A stretch of 22,938 bases of DNA from an uncultured Collinsella sp. (GCA_900556875.1 USQQ01000022.1:1-22938), one strand, 5' to 3'. Numbered from the stretch's first letter, positions 15,131 through 22,938 are shown. Notes: generated by a model from the sequence alone, not told the origin. Made by a program: numbers and translations.

Positions 15131-16474
15131 TTAGAACTCGAGCCGCTCCAGACGATCGAAGACCGTGTCGATGCGGGTGAGGAAGTCCCACGGATCAAAG
15201 ATCTCGTCGAGCTTTTCCTGGCTGACAGTGCAGCGCGGATCGGCCTCGAGGCGCTCCTTAAAGGTGGGGCCGGAGACACAGTCCTGAACCTCGTGCCAGG
15301 TAGCCATGGCGTTTTCCTGCACAATAGCATAGGCATCCTCGCGGGTGATGCCCGTGTCGACGAGTGCGAGGAGCACCTTGGAGGAGAAGATGAGGCCGCG
15401 AGTCTTGTTGAGGTTGGCCATCATGCGAGCCGGATACAGCTGCAGGCCGTCGATAACGCGGATGAGACACTGGAACATGTGGTCAAGCGCAATAAAGCTA
15501 TCGGCCTGGGCAACGCGCTCGGCAGAGGAATGCGAGATATCGCGCTCATGCCACAGGGCGACGTTATCGAAGGCAACCTGGGCGTTGGACTTCACGACGC
15601 GCGACAGACCGCAGACCTTCTCCATGGTGATGGGGTTGCGCTTGTGCGGCATGGCGGAGCTGCCCTTTTGGCCCTTGCGGAAGGGCTCCTCGGCCTCGAG
15701 CGTATCGGTCTTCTGCAGGTTGCGGACCTCGGTCGCGATGCGCTCGCAGGTGGCCGCCGTAGTGGCAAGCACGCCGGCAAGGTAGGCATGGTGATCGCGG
15801 CTGATGACCTGCGTGGACAGCGGATCGTGGACCAGGCCCAGGTGCTCGCAGACGTACTCCTCGACGAACGGCTCGATGGAGCTGTAGGTGCCGACGGCAC
15901 CGGAGATGGCACCGAAGGCAACATTCTTGCGAGCGTCCTCAAGACGATCGAGATCGCGCTTGAGCTCCCACGCCCAAGAGCCGAACTTCATACCAAAGGT
16001 CATCGGCTCGGCATGAATGCCGTGGGTGCGGCCGGCGCAGAGCGTATTGCGCTCCTCGAAGGCGCGGCGCTTGCAGATCACGCCGAGCTTCTTGACGTCC
16101 TCGATAATCAGGTCACACGCCTGAGTAAGCTGATAGCACAGAGCCGTATCACCCAGGTCGGAGCTGGTCATACCGTAGTGAACCCAGCGGCTAGGCTTGG
16201 GCTCGCCCTCGGGAACATCGGCGTCGATATATTCCTTCATGTTGGTCAGGAAGGCGATGACATCGTGGCGCGTGACCTCCTCGATCTCGTCGACCTTTGC
16301 CTTCTCAAAGTTGGCATGGTCGCGGATCCACTGGGCTTCTTCTTTAGAAATGCCGATCTTGCCGAGCTCCGCCTGGGCCTCGCAGGCCAGGACCTCAATC
16401 TCCTGCCAAATGGCGTACTTGTTCTCGAGGGAGAAGATGTGTCCCATCTCCGGGCGGGTATAGCGATCGATCAT
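15131..16474 (-). CDS. purB: Adenylosuccinate lyase
   Basis: Cleaves SAICAR to AICAR plus fumarate, and adenylosuccinate to AMP plus fumarate, in purine synthesis. A fumarase/aspartase-superfamily enzyme of 447 residues, of normal length. Visible motifs are MTSSDLGDT (TSSD at 103-106), AGRTHGIHAEP (His151) and the signature loop GSSAMPHKRNP (271-281) with the catalytic serine. The ATG at 16474 has AAGGAG five bases upstream; an in-frame ATG at 16516 lacks one. It is downstream in pathway from PurC, encoded at 3576-4463. Its last ~36 coding bases are repeated at 11405-11440 on the far side of the BIG2 gene. Confidence 0.98.
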   Translation of the reverse strand: MIDRYTRPEMGHIFSLENKYAIWQEIEVLACEAQAELGKIGISKEEAQWIRDHANFEKAKVDEIEEVTRHDVIAFLTNMKEYIDADVPEGEPKPSRWVHYGMTSSDLGDTALCYQLTQACDLIIEDVKKLGVICKRRAFEERNTLCAGRTHGIHAEPMTFGMKFGSWAWELKRDLDRLEDARKNVAFGAISGAVGTYSSIEPFVEEYVCEHLGLVHDPLSTQVISRDHHAYLAGVLATTAATCERIATEVRNLQKTDTLEAEEPFRKGQKGSSAMPHKRNPITMEKVCGLSRVVKSNAQVAFDNVALWHERDISHSSAERVAQADSFIALDHMFQCLIRVIDGLQLYPARMMANLNKTRGLIFSSKVLLALVDTGITREDAYAIVQENAMATWHEVQDCVSGPTFKERLEADPRCTVSQEKLDEIFDPWDFLTRIDTVFDRLERLEF

Positions 16475-16518
16475 AGCGGCTCCTTTTTGGTTATTGGCAC
16501 GTTGGTCGTAACCCAACC

Positions 16519-16524
16519 ATTGTA
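16519..16524 (-). promoter_or_regulatory. Possible -10 element of purB
   Basis: TACAAT on the minus strand, 45 bases before the purB ATG, in the same GGTACAATG context as the tRNA-Lys promoter. No convincing -35 is visible 16-18 bp upstream. Confidence 0.3.
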
Positions 16525-16574
16525 CCGTGCGCGGGTGCGAGTATGGGCAGCAGGCATTAACCTAACATTTTGTA

Positions 16575-16980
16575 GCATAGAGCGGCCATGAGGACGTCCG
16601 CGTATTTGCTTCGCAAATACGCGCCGGCTGCGGCGATACACCCGGACCTACGCCCATGCGCGGGCAAAATGGGTTGAATCCGACGCTCCCGAGGTCTCCC
16701 GTGCTCGGTGGAGCGGGCAACGGGACATCCGCGTATTTGCTTCGCAAATCCGCACCGGCTTCAGGCGGCATGTCCCGGTCCGGGGAAGCGGCGTTAACGT
16801 CGGTTGAATCCGCTTTTCCCAAAATCCGCCCTGGTCGATGGAGCGGGCAACGGGACATCCGCGTATTTGCTTCGCAAATCCGCACCGGCTGCGGTCGCCT
16901 ATCGGCGACCTTGCCTGCTCGCTATAAACGCTTCGCGTTTATTTAACGCTCGCACCCTGGCGGGTTCGAGTCCCGGCACT
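16575..16980. repeat. Tandem ~130-bp repeats seeded by tRNA-Gly 3' ends
   Basis: Three units begin at about 16578, 16709 and 16839 (period 131 and 130). Units 2 and 3 open with TGGAGCGGGCAACGGGAC, identical to the complement of the tRNA-Gly 3' end at 17031-17048; unit 1 is diverged. Each continues with a palindrome of stem GCGTATTTGC, loop TTC and GCAAATACGC (the last arm has one change in units 2 and 3). Units 1 and 2 share GGTTGAATCCG later in the unit. Unit 3 carries further hairpins, GGTCGCC-TATC-GGCGACC and ATAAACGC-TTC-GCGTTTAT, and ends in a T-arm-like GGGTTCGAGTCCCGG (16963-16977). Open frames across it are by-products of the repeat. No protein gene is supported in this stretch. Confidence 0.85.
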
Positions 16981-16985
16981 TTATT

Positions 16986-17019
16986 GAAAAAAGCACGGCA
17001 CCGTGATGGCGCCGTGCTT
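16986..17019 (-). terminator. Rho-independent terminator of tRNA-Gly
   Basis: On the minus strand AAGCACGGC pairs perfectly with GCCGTGCTT around an 11-base loop, followed by TTTT. It begins 12 bases after the tRNA 3' end. Confidence 0.88.
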
Positions 17020-17030
17020 GTGCTTTTTAC

Positions 17031-17105
17031 TGGAGCGGGCAACGGGACTCGAACCCGCGAGTGTCAGCTTGGGAAGCTGATGCCTTACCACTTGGCGATG
17101 CCCGC
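17031..17105 (-). tRNA. tRNA-Gly, anticodon CCC
   Basis: A 75-base tRNA on the minus strand. The acceptor stem is GCGGGCA/TGCCCGC, the anticodon stem CAGCT/AGCTG encloses TTCCCAA (CCC, glycine), the T arm is GCGGG-TTCGAGT-CCCGT, and CCA is encoded. It has its own promoter and terminator. Its 3' terminal 18 bases recur in the repeats at 16709 and 16839. Confidence 0.97.
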
Positions 17106-17118
17106 TTGTGTGTTGGCT

Positions 17119-17148
17119 AGTATAACGCGGTTGTCTTGTTCGATACAA
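17119..17148 (-). promoter_or_regulatory. tRNA-Gly promoter
   Basis: On the minus strand TTGTAT (17148-17143) and TATACT (17124-17119) are 18 bp apart; the -10 ends 13 bases before the mature tRNA 5' end. Confidence 0.7.
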
Positions 17149-17402
17149 GGGTGTCGATGCTTGTTTTAGCTGTGGAGAATCGTTTGAAAACTACGCCAAT
17201 TGTGGAGATGAGGACCTTTGTCTTTCTTTCCTTACTATCTTTTACCTGCGCCTTTATCTGATTGTTGTATTTGAGCCCGGTTTGTCAGAAATCGGGCAAG
17301 CTTTTGGTCAGCTTCTGGTACTTACCCGCATGAACCATGGCGGTAGCCTCATCCCAAGCGCCGCGGCCTCCCCGTGCGGCGCATGAGGGATAAGGAGCAG
17401 CC
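17149..17402 (+). promoter_or_regulatory. Leader of the thioester adhesin with a hairpin before the ribosome site
   Basis: The 250-base stretch contains no gene. Near its end CCTCAT (17347-17352) pairs with ATGAGG (17383-17388) and GCGCCGC (17358-17364) with GCGGCGC (17376-17382), giving a 13-bp stem with a five-base bulge. It ends three bases before AAGGAG (17392-17397). A weaker inverted repeat, GCCCG/CGGGC, lies near 17275-17298. I see no convincing promoter. The hairpin could gate translation or stabilise the mRNA. Confidence 0.5.
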
Positions 17403-20400
17403 ATGTCCAACGCACCCACGCACTCTGTCCACAGCGCAATCGCAACAGGTCCGCTGCTCCTGCTCCTCTTTTTTCTGATCGGCTGCCTGGCACCAGGGGC
17501 CGCACTCGCCGTCGACGGGAGTGACCCCCTTAATTTCCGCACCATAAGCGACGGTTGCGGCCCCTTCGGTGTCGGTAAATACGAGGCACAGGACACTTCG
17601 ATTTCGTACTGCATGAATCAAGACTGCCCCGGTCCCAGCAAGCCGGGAGGACCATGGCGCACATATGACCAGGGCTGGACATGGCTCGATGACGAATTTG
17701 CCGCCATCGTCTGTCACGGATATCCTTCCAGTACCTCCTTTGGCGGCCACAATCTGTCGCCCGATCTCGCCCGTGCCGCCACCCAGATTGCCGTGTGGAT
17801 GCTCAACGGAACCACGCGCCCCGACGGCACCTATTCGTATACAAATAGCAAGGGAGTTGCCAGAAGCGGTAGGTTTTACGAAAACGCCGAGGCCGTAGCG
17901 GCTGCACGTTGGCTCTACGAGAGCGCTAAGTCCGGATCCATTAAGGCGGCCCCACATCGAGCCAGGCGTTATCACGGCCCGGTCTCGGGCGAGGGTCGAC
18001 ACCAGGACATGCTCTATGTTCTGCCCGCCGTCTCCGTATCTTTCCAAAAACAATCGTCGCAGGCTGGCATCACCGCCGGTAACGACACCTACAGACTCGG
18101 TGGCGCAACCTTCGATATCTTTGAAAGTGCGGGCGATGCACGTGTCGGCACTATCCAGACGGACGAAAACGGGCGTACACAAGCAACGCTTTTGCCCAAT
18201 ACGGCATATTACCTGGTCGAAACCAAAGCCCCGGCAGGCTATATCCCTCGAGGCGACCGAATAGCCTTCACCACACAAAACAGCGGCGAACATGTCACTA
18301 TCAACGAGCAGTCCGGCACCATCACCTTGCGTATTGCAAAAATCGATGCCGCCACGAATGTCGGCGCCCAGGTTGGGGCGTCGCTTGCGAGCGCTGAATT
18401 CACCTGCGTCTCGCAATCCACTCCCGGCTGGACTCGCACCCTTACGACCGACGAAAACGGACGGGCGATCCTCAATGACGTTCCTCTGGGCACCTTTACC
18501 ATCTATGAATCGAAAGCACCCGAGGGCTACCTGATTTCAAACGACTGTTGGAGCTACACCGTCGGTGCCGAACAGCTCGGAGATACGGGCATCGTTGAGC
18601 TCGAAAGCCGTATTCCCAACACCCCCATCGCTTTTGACCTTGAAATCTCGAAGTTTAAGGACTATGGCGATAACGATGAGTCCGGCCTTGAGCAGCCGGC
18701 GGGAGGCGTCGTTTTTGAGGTTGTCAGCAATAGCTCCCAACAAGTCGTCGGCACGTTGACCACAAACGTTTACGGCTTTGCCTCCACCAAAGACCAGCCC
18801 GAAGCGTGGTTTGGAGCAGGCAAGCGACCCGCCGACGCTCACGGTGCCATTCCCTACGACCGCGCGGGCTACACCGTTCGCGAGGTCGCAGGAACGGTCC
18901 CTGAAGGATTTAAGCAGGCAGGGGAATGGACCATCACAGCAGAGCAGACCGCAGACGGCGCCGAGCTTCAGTACATCATTGACAACCACGCCCTATCGAC
19001 ACACCTTCAAATCGTAAAGCGCGATGCTCAGACCGGCGGCACCGTACCACTTGCCGGCTTTACGTTCCAGCTGCTCGATAGCCACCACGAGCCCGTCTCG
19101 CAAACATGTTGGTATCCGGCCCACAATGTAATGAATACCTTCACAACCGATACAACCGGCGCCGTCACGCTGCCCGAATCACTTAACCCCGGAACATACT
19201 ACGTGCACGAGGCATCGGCCAAGGAACCGTATCTGCGCGGAGAAGACCTGGAGATAACGATTCCCGCCGACAGGAATCTGACACCGGTCGCCGTCGCCTC
19301 GTTCTATGATGACGCCGCAACCGGAAGCATCGAAATCATTAAGACGGGTGCCGTAGATGGGCACGCCCTCGCTGGAGCCACGTTTGACATCCGCGCTGGC
19401 GGCGACATCGTACGAGCCGACGACAGCATCGTCGCCCTGGATGGCGAAACCGTCGCCACCGTTACAACCGACGAACAGGGGCATGCACGAGTCAACCACC
19501 TTTCGCTGGGATGCGGTACCGCCACCTACGAGGTCGTCGAGACACAAGCGCCCAAAGGTTATCTGCTCGACCCGACCCCACATACCGCGAAGTTGTCGTA
19601 CGCTGATCAGCAAACACCCGTGATCGAAGTGCACCTTGACATTTCCAACGACTACACCAAGCTCGATGTCTCCAAAGTCGACGCGTGCGGAGATCAGGAA
19701 GTGACAGGCGCCGAGCTTGTCCTCTGCGACTCCAATGGCAACGAAATCGATTCTTGGACTTCATTCGGCAAACCGCACCGCATTGAGCACCTTTCACCCG
19801 GCACCTACACCTTGCGCGAAACGATGTCTCCGCGTACCTACGACCTCGCCGAAGAGATAACGTTTGAAGTGAAGGCCACGGGAGAAGTTCAAACCATGGC
19901 AATGAAGGATACCCCCATCGAGATCAGGGGAAGCGTCGATAAGCGCCAAGAGATCGCACAGCCAGTCGTAAGCAAACTCGTTGCAAACGGCGACGGTAAA
20001 AACCGAGCCAAAGCACGGGCCAATACGCAAGGCACCTTCTGCTATACCATCGACGCCAAAAATGAGTCGAGCACCTGGGTCGACGAGTTGACCATCACCG
20101 ACGACCTTGAGTGCGCCAAAGATGGCGCAGCGAAACTTGTTGCCGTTGAAACCCCTATTGCGGTCGGCGATCTAAACGGGCTGTGCAACGTGTGGTATCG
20201 AACGTCTCCGGCAGGAACAAGCGATACGGGCAAGCAGGTCAATGCAACGCTTGACGACGGGCACAGCAATCCTTGGCTCGAAACGGAAGAGGTTACAAAG
20301 CTGCTGGGCGACGATGTGCGTCTCGTCGATTACGACGGGTGGCACCTATGGAAAGCAGATATCCCGACGGACAAGTCCGTCACGCTCGATACGAAAGAGA

Positions 20401-20834
20401 TTGATCTTGCAGACAACGCCGTCATCACGGGCATCCGTTTTGAATACGGTGCGGCAGCCGCCGACTTTACGACCAGAAGCGAGGCGGGCTCTTGGACCCG
20501 GGATGACCTTAAAGACGAACACGACGATCTTGACGATGCCAAGGCGGCCCTTAACTCGGATGCCCGAGGCGCAGTCGTGCATATGCAGGCAACGTCGTCC
20601 TATACGCCCCAAACCGCACTTGCCAACAGTGCGCGCGTCGATCTTTGCCGCAACGGCGGTGGCGATAAACTCGAGGCGCATGACGAGGACCGCGTCATCC
20701 AACGATGCGCCCTGCCTCAGAACCTGCCGGCAACGGGATCTGCTACCATCGCCGCATGCATCACCGCACTCCTGACCTCGGGCACTGCAGCCATATGGTT
20801 CGCTCGCCTTAGGTCAGTCACAAGGAAGCGCTAG
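17403..20834 (+). CDS. Thioester-domain, Cna-B repeat, LPATG-anchored adhesin
   Basis: A 1143-residue cell-wall adhesin. A signal peptide (about 1-36, ending PGAALA) precedes a thioester domain (about 45-205) with Cys70 in SYCMNQ and Gln128 in ATQIAVWML, the pair that in this family forms an internal thioester able to bond covalently with host proteins. About six Cna-B/SpaA-like domains follow (roughly 208-838), with the isopeptide-type glutamate motifs VETKAPAGY, YESKAPEGY, VREVAGTVPEGF, VETQAPKGY and LRETMSPRTY. A ~250-residue region of other fold comes next, then LPATG (1108-1112), a membrane helix and RKR. AAGGAG lies five bases before the ATG. It is the only plus-strand gene here; no sortase is in the window, so a housekeeping sortase is presumed. 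It could be a fimbrial tip or a stand-alone adhesin. Confidence 0.93.
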   Translation: MSNAPTHSVHSAIATGPLLLLLFFLIGCLAPGAALAVDGSDPLNFRTISDGCGPFGVGKYEAQDTSISYCMNQDCPGPSKPGGPWRTYDQGWTWLDDEFAAIVCHGYPSSTSFGGHNLSPDLARAATQIAVWMLNGTTRPDGTYSYTNSKGVARSGRFYENAEAVAAARWLYESAKSGSIKAAPHRARRYHGPVSGEGRHQDMLYVLPAVSVSFQKQSSQAGITAGNDTYRLGGATFDIFESAGDARVGTIQTDENGRTQATLLPNTAYYLVETKAPAGYIPRGDRIAFTTQNSGEHVTINEQSGTITLRIAKIDAATNVGAQVGASLASAEFTCVSQSTPGWTRTLTTDENGRAILNDVPLGTFTIYESKAPEGYLISNDCWSYTVGAEQLGDTGIVELESRIPNTPIAFDLEISKFKDYGDNDESGLEQPAGGVVFEVVSNSSQQVVGTLTTNVYGFASTKDQPEAWFGAGKRPADAHGAIPYDRAGYTVREVAGTVPEGFKQAGEWTITAEQTADGAELQYIIDNHALSTHLQIVKRDAQTGGTVPLAGFTFQLLDSHHEPVSQTCWYPAHNVMNTFTTDTTGAVTLPESLNPGTYYVHEASAKEPYLRGEDLEITIPADRNLTPVAVASFYDDAATGSIEIIKTGAVDGHALAGATFDIRAGGDIVRADDSIVALDGETVATVTTDEQGHARVNHLSLGCGTATYEVVETQAPKGYLLDPTPHTAKLSYADQQTPVIEVHLDISNDYTKLDVSKVDACGDQEVTGAELVLCDSNGNEIDSWTSFGKPHRIEHLSPGTYTLRETMSPRTYDLAEEITFEVKATGEVQTMAMKDTPIEIRGSVDKRQEIAQPVVSKLVANGDGKNRAKARANTQGTFCYTIDAKNESSTWVDELTITDDLECAKDGAAKLVAVETPIAVGDLNGLCNVWYRTSPAGTSDTGKQVNATLDDGHSNPWLETEEVTKLLGDDVRLVDYDGWHLWKADIPTDKSVTLDTKEIDLADNAVITGIRFEYGAAAADFTTRSEAGSWTRDDLKDEHDDLDDAKAALNSDARGAVVHMQATSSYTPQTALANSARVDLCRNGGGDKLEAHDEDRVIQRCALPQNLPATGSATIAACITALLTSGTAAIWFARLRSVTRKR

Positions 20835-20838
20835 CACG

Positions 20839-20879
20839 ATAAAAAGGCGGGCGAGCCAGTCTCCCGGCTCGCCCGCCTT
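20839..20879 (-). terminator. Terminator shared between convergent genes
   Basis: AAGGCGGGCGAGCC (20844-20857) pairs perfectly with GGCTCGCCCGCCTT (20866-20879). Five T follow on the minus strand, so it ends the small membrane protein operon. On the plus strand only TT then GGG follow, so termination of the adhesin transcript would be weaker. Confidence 0.88.
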
Positions 20880-20899
20880 GGGCATAAACGATGAATCGG

Positions 20900-21118
20900 C
20901 TATTCAGCAGATGACGAACCGCCATCGATGGCTGCCTGATCGGACTCGGAAATACCGTCGGCACCCAAACTTTGCTCTTGCTCCACCTCTTCGTTCATTG
21001 TTGTCTCGGGCGTCGAGCCCTTAACGCCAACGACATACGCGGCCCCAAAGCCCAATGCGATTGCGATCAGGGTCAAAATCAGATAGATGGGCCAATGGCG
21101 CTTGATGTACGAAAACAC
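20900..21118 (-). CDS. Small single-pass membrane protein
   Basis: A 72-residue protein of unrecognised family. A short basic N-terminus (MFSYIKRHWP) leads into one membrane helix (about 10-33), then an acidic Glu/Ser/Asp-rich tail of ~38 residues. By the positive-inside rule the tail is outside the cell. The start is GTG with AAGGAG five bases upstream. It follows the M28-like gene by 22 bases and shares its terminator, so the two are probably co-transcribed and may work together. Confidence 0.75.
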   Translation of the reverse strand: MFSYIKRHWPIYLILTLIAIALGFGAAYVVGVKGSTPETTMNEEVEQEQSLGADGISESDQAAIDGGSSSAE

Positions 21119-21140
21119 GCTGACTCCTTAGCGGATCTGT

Positions 21141-22938
21141 CTACGAACGACGAATGACCTCGGTCACGACCTCGGACACCGTAGCGATATTGGTCGGATT
21201 GACGTTGTACGGCAGGTCATCCTCGGTGCGAGCGCAGGCAAGGCGCGGGCCGTCCACACCGGCAATCGTAAGGGCGCGACGGCTCGCCTCGAGCGCTGCG
21301 GATGCATCGGTTTTTGCATAGGGCATCTCGAACGTACCGCAATCGACGTGGAACGACTTGCACACCTTGCTGACAAGATTCATGATGCGGCGATCGCCCT
21401 TAAAGAGCTGCTGCTCGCCCTCGACCGTTACCACCGAAAGCCTGCCGGCACCGATAGACTCGAGGTTGATGAAGAACACGCCGCGGAGCTTGTCACGATG
21501 CGAGGCCAAAAAGGCCCTCATGCCGGCGCCGTCGCAATCTGACGCGCCCGTTGCGACGAACCAGATATCGTGGCCGAGTAGCTCATCGTCACCCATGGAG
21601 GCAACGGCCGAGAGCATATCCTCGGCAGAAGCACCATCGGAGGAGGTGGCGCCACCCTTCCAACCGTCGTCGTCATCCTCGAAGTTATCCCACGAGCCAA
21701 TGCCGCGGCCAGACTTCTTGGCATCGTAATCGTCCTCGACGCCCAGCCAGTCGCTCATGCTGTCCTGCTCGTTCTTCTTTTTGCGACCGAACAAGCCACC
21801 CAGGCCACGCTTCTGCGGCTTGGCGCCCGTCGAAACAGGAGCCGAGATGGTCTCGAGCGGTTGTGCGCCCGAGGAGATGGGCATGGGGGTCGCGACCGGT
21901 GCCGATGTGGGCTCGGGGCCCTGCGCCGTCGCAAAGGGATCATTTGTCTGTGCCGAAGGATCGGGAAGATCGAACAGCGACGTGCGGGACGCGACGTTGG
22001 CCTGTTGCATCGAAGGCAGTGACGGATCGGGGACCGAGGCCAGCGGCGACGAAGAGGGTGCAGGCGCGGAGGCCGGATCGGGAATATTCATCTGCTCGCG
22101 CGGAGGCACCTGAGACGAAATCTGCGCCATGAGGGAGTCAACCGTCTCGTCCTGCGTGGGAGCGACATTGGCCACCGTGGCGCCGGGGTCGCTCGGCGCG
22201 GGCATGGTAAAGATCTGCGTAGAATAAGGCCTGGACACATCCGTCTTGGGAGCCTCGTCAACCGCAGGGGACTCCTGCTCCATCGCAGGAGCCTCGACCT
22301 GCTCGGGCGCGCTAGCCTCAACGGAATCGGCCTCGTCGATAACCGAATCATCAGCGGCGCCCTGGGCATCATCGGAGATGGGAAGGGGCTCGGCAATTGC
22401 GGTGCCCTGCTTCTCAAATGTCATCGTGGCATCAAATGACATGGTGTTATCGACCGGCTGCTGCGCATCAAAGGACGTCGTGGCGTCGGCGACACCGACA
22501 GGCTCCGGCTGTTCGGCCTCGCTCTGCTCGAACTCCTGTGCCGCACGCTCACGTTCGGCCTCGGCGGCCTGCTGCTGGGCGATGGCCTCCCGCTCGGCGG
22601 CCTCGCGGGCAGCGGCGCGCTTTTCCTCAAAGTCATCGACGAACTTCTTGCCCTTCGCAAAGGCACCCTTAAAGAAGCTAGAAGCGCTGGCACCAATCGA
22701 GGAGAACGCGGAAGCGATATCGGCATGGGGCGTTGTCGAGGGAATCTCGGCCGAGAAATCGGTGTCACTCTCATAGGACACGCGCTGCGGATACTCGTCA
22801 TAGTCCTCGTCGGCGGTCTCGTCTTCAACCTGTGCCGAAGCGGCAGGCGCCAGAATATCCAGACCGGCTGCAGGATCGAGCGCGGGCTTTGCGTCAGACT
22901 CCGCGGCAGCAACAAGGGCAGCGACCGGCTCGGCGGGA
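21141..22938 (-). CDS. M28-like protein with long disordered region (5' end outside window)
   Basis: The frame is open through the right edge, so the true start lies beyond base 22938; the GTG at 22781 is internal. 598 codons are present. The first ~430 are low-complexity, rich in Ala, Pro, Glu, Asp, Gln and Ser, with a charged, probably helical stretch (KKFVDDFEEKRAAAREAAER). A basic motif GGLFGRKKKNEQ and an acidic DDDDGW follow. The last ~165 residues resemble the C-terminal half of M28 zinc peptidases: DIWFVATGASDCDGAGMRAFL aligns with the family's FVxTGAEExGxxGSxxF, and GVFFINLESIG with its INLDMIG. The two acidic residues of the EE motif read Ser-Asp here and the metal-binding GANDNASG is only loosely present (GATSSDGASA), so activity is doubtful. 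Partner: the small membrane protein 22 bases downstream. Confidence 0.75.
   Translation of the reverse strand, partial: PAEPVAALVAAAESDAKPALDPAAGLDILAPAASAQVEDETADEDYDEYPQRVSYESDTDFSAEIPSTTPHADIASAFSSIGASASSFFKGAFAKGKKFVDDFEEKRAAAREAAEREAIAQQQAAEAERERAAQEFEQSEAEQPEPVGVADATTSFDAQQPVDNTMSFDATMTFEKQGTAIAEPLPISDDAQGAADDSVIDEADSVEASAPEQVEAPAMEQESPAVDEAPKTDVSRPYSTQIFTMPAPSDPGATVANVAPTQDETVDSLMAQISSQVPPREQMNIPDPASAPAPSSSPLASVPDPSLPSMQQANVASRTSLFDLPDPSAQTNDPFATAQGPEPTSAPVATPMPISSGAQPLETISAPVSTGAKPQKRGLGGLFGRKKKNEQDSMSDWLGVEDDYDAKKSGRGIGSWDNFEDDDDGWKGGATSSDGASAEDMLSAVASMGDDELLGHDIWFVATGASDCDGAGMRAFLASHRDKLRGVFFINLESIGAGRLSVVTVEGEQQLFKGDRRIMNLVSKVCKSFHVDCGTFEMPYAKTDASAALEASRRALTIAGVDGPRLACARTEDDLPYNVNPTNIATVSEVVTEVIRRS

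Noticed and set aside
15056..16591. 511-residue plus-strand frame across purB
   Set aside because: Antisense shadow of a gene with complete catalytic motifs.
16562..16885. 107-residue minus-strand frame with repeated ICEANTR
   Set aside because: The repeated peptide is only the translation of the palindromic repeat units.
16575..16980. CRISPR array
   Set aside because: Units are ~130 bp, contain tRNA-derived and palindromic sequence, and lack short regular repeats with unique spacers or cas genes.
17349..18416. 355-residue minus-strand frame
   Set aside because: Antisense to the thioester adhesin, whose signal peptide and motifs are clear; no ribosome site.

Overview
The window looks like the chromosome of a high-GC Gram-positive bacterium of the class Coriobacteriia, most likely Collinsella. 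That is an inference from base composition, sortase-anchored surface proteins, a TIGR03905-type TSCPD protein and dense antisense open frames; no marker gene fixes the species. Most genes lie on the minus strand. The exception is the large adhesin at 17403-20834.

Layout: 1-534 is non-coding or unresolved and holds a decayed copy of the sequence around a tRNA-Lys terminator. 535-1332 is a TraX-family membrane protein, relatively A+T-rich. 1350-1601 holds a shrunken tRNA-Lys relic, hairpins, a terminator and an intact tRNA-Lys(TTT). 1630-4463 carries an M29 aminopeptidase, a two-helix membrane protein and purC. 4573-6872 is an OmpR-type response regulator with its sensor kinase. 7026-8500 is a TSCPD protein overlapping a Tat-exported lipoprotein. 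8614-11282 is a membrane-anchored family 3 solute-binding protein overlapping a GGDEF diguanylate cyclase. 11388-15190 is an islet: a sortase-anchored Ig-like (BIG2) surface protein bracketed by intact purB and a second copy of the purB 3' end. 16575-17105 holds about 130-bp tandem repeats that each start with a copy of the tRNA-Gly 3' end, followed by the intact tRNA-Gly(CCC). 17403-20834 is a thioester-domain, Cna-B-repeat LPATG adhesin. 20900-22938 holds a small membrane protein and the C-terminal part of an M28-like protein that runs off the right edge.

How it works together: housekeeping genes (purB, purC, tRNAs, the regulator pair) form the frame. Two cell-wall adhesins, an extracellular ligand sensor with c-di-GMP output, and tRNA- and purB-associated duplications form the accessory layer.

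The strongest leads are three. The BIG2 adhesin has a candidate promoter whose 18-bp spacer contains nine consecutive G/C pairs, which suggests ON/OFF phase variation. That adhesin islet is flanked by 36-bp purB 3'-end repeats (34 of 36 identical). Both tRNA genes have tRNA-tail duplications with short-loop hairpins beside them.
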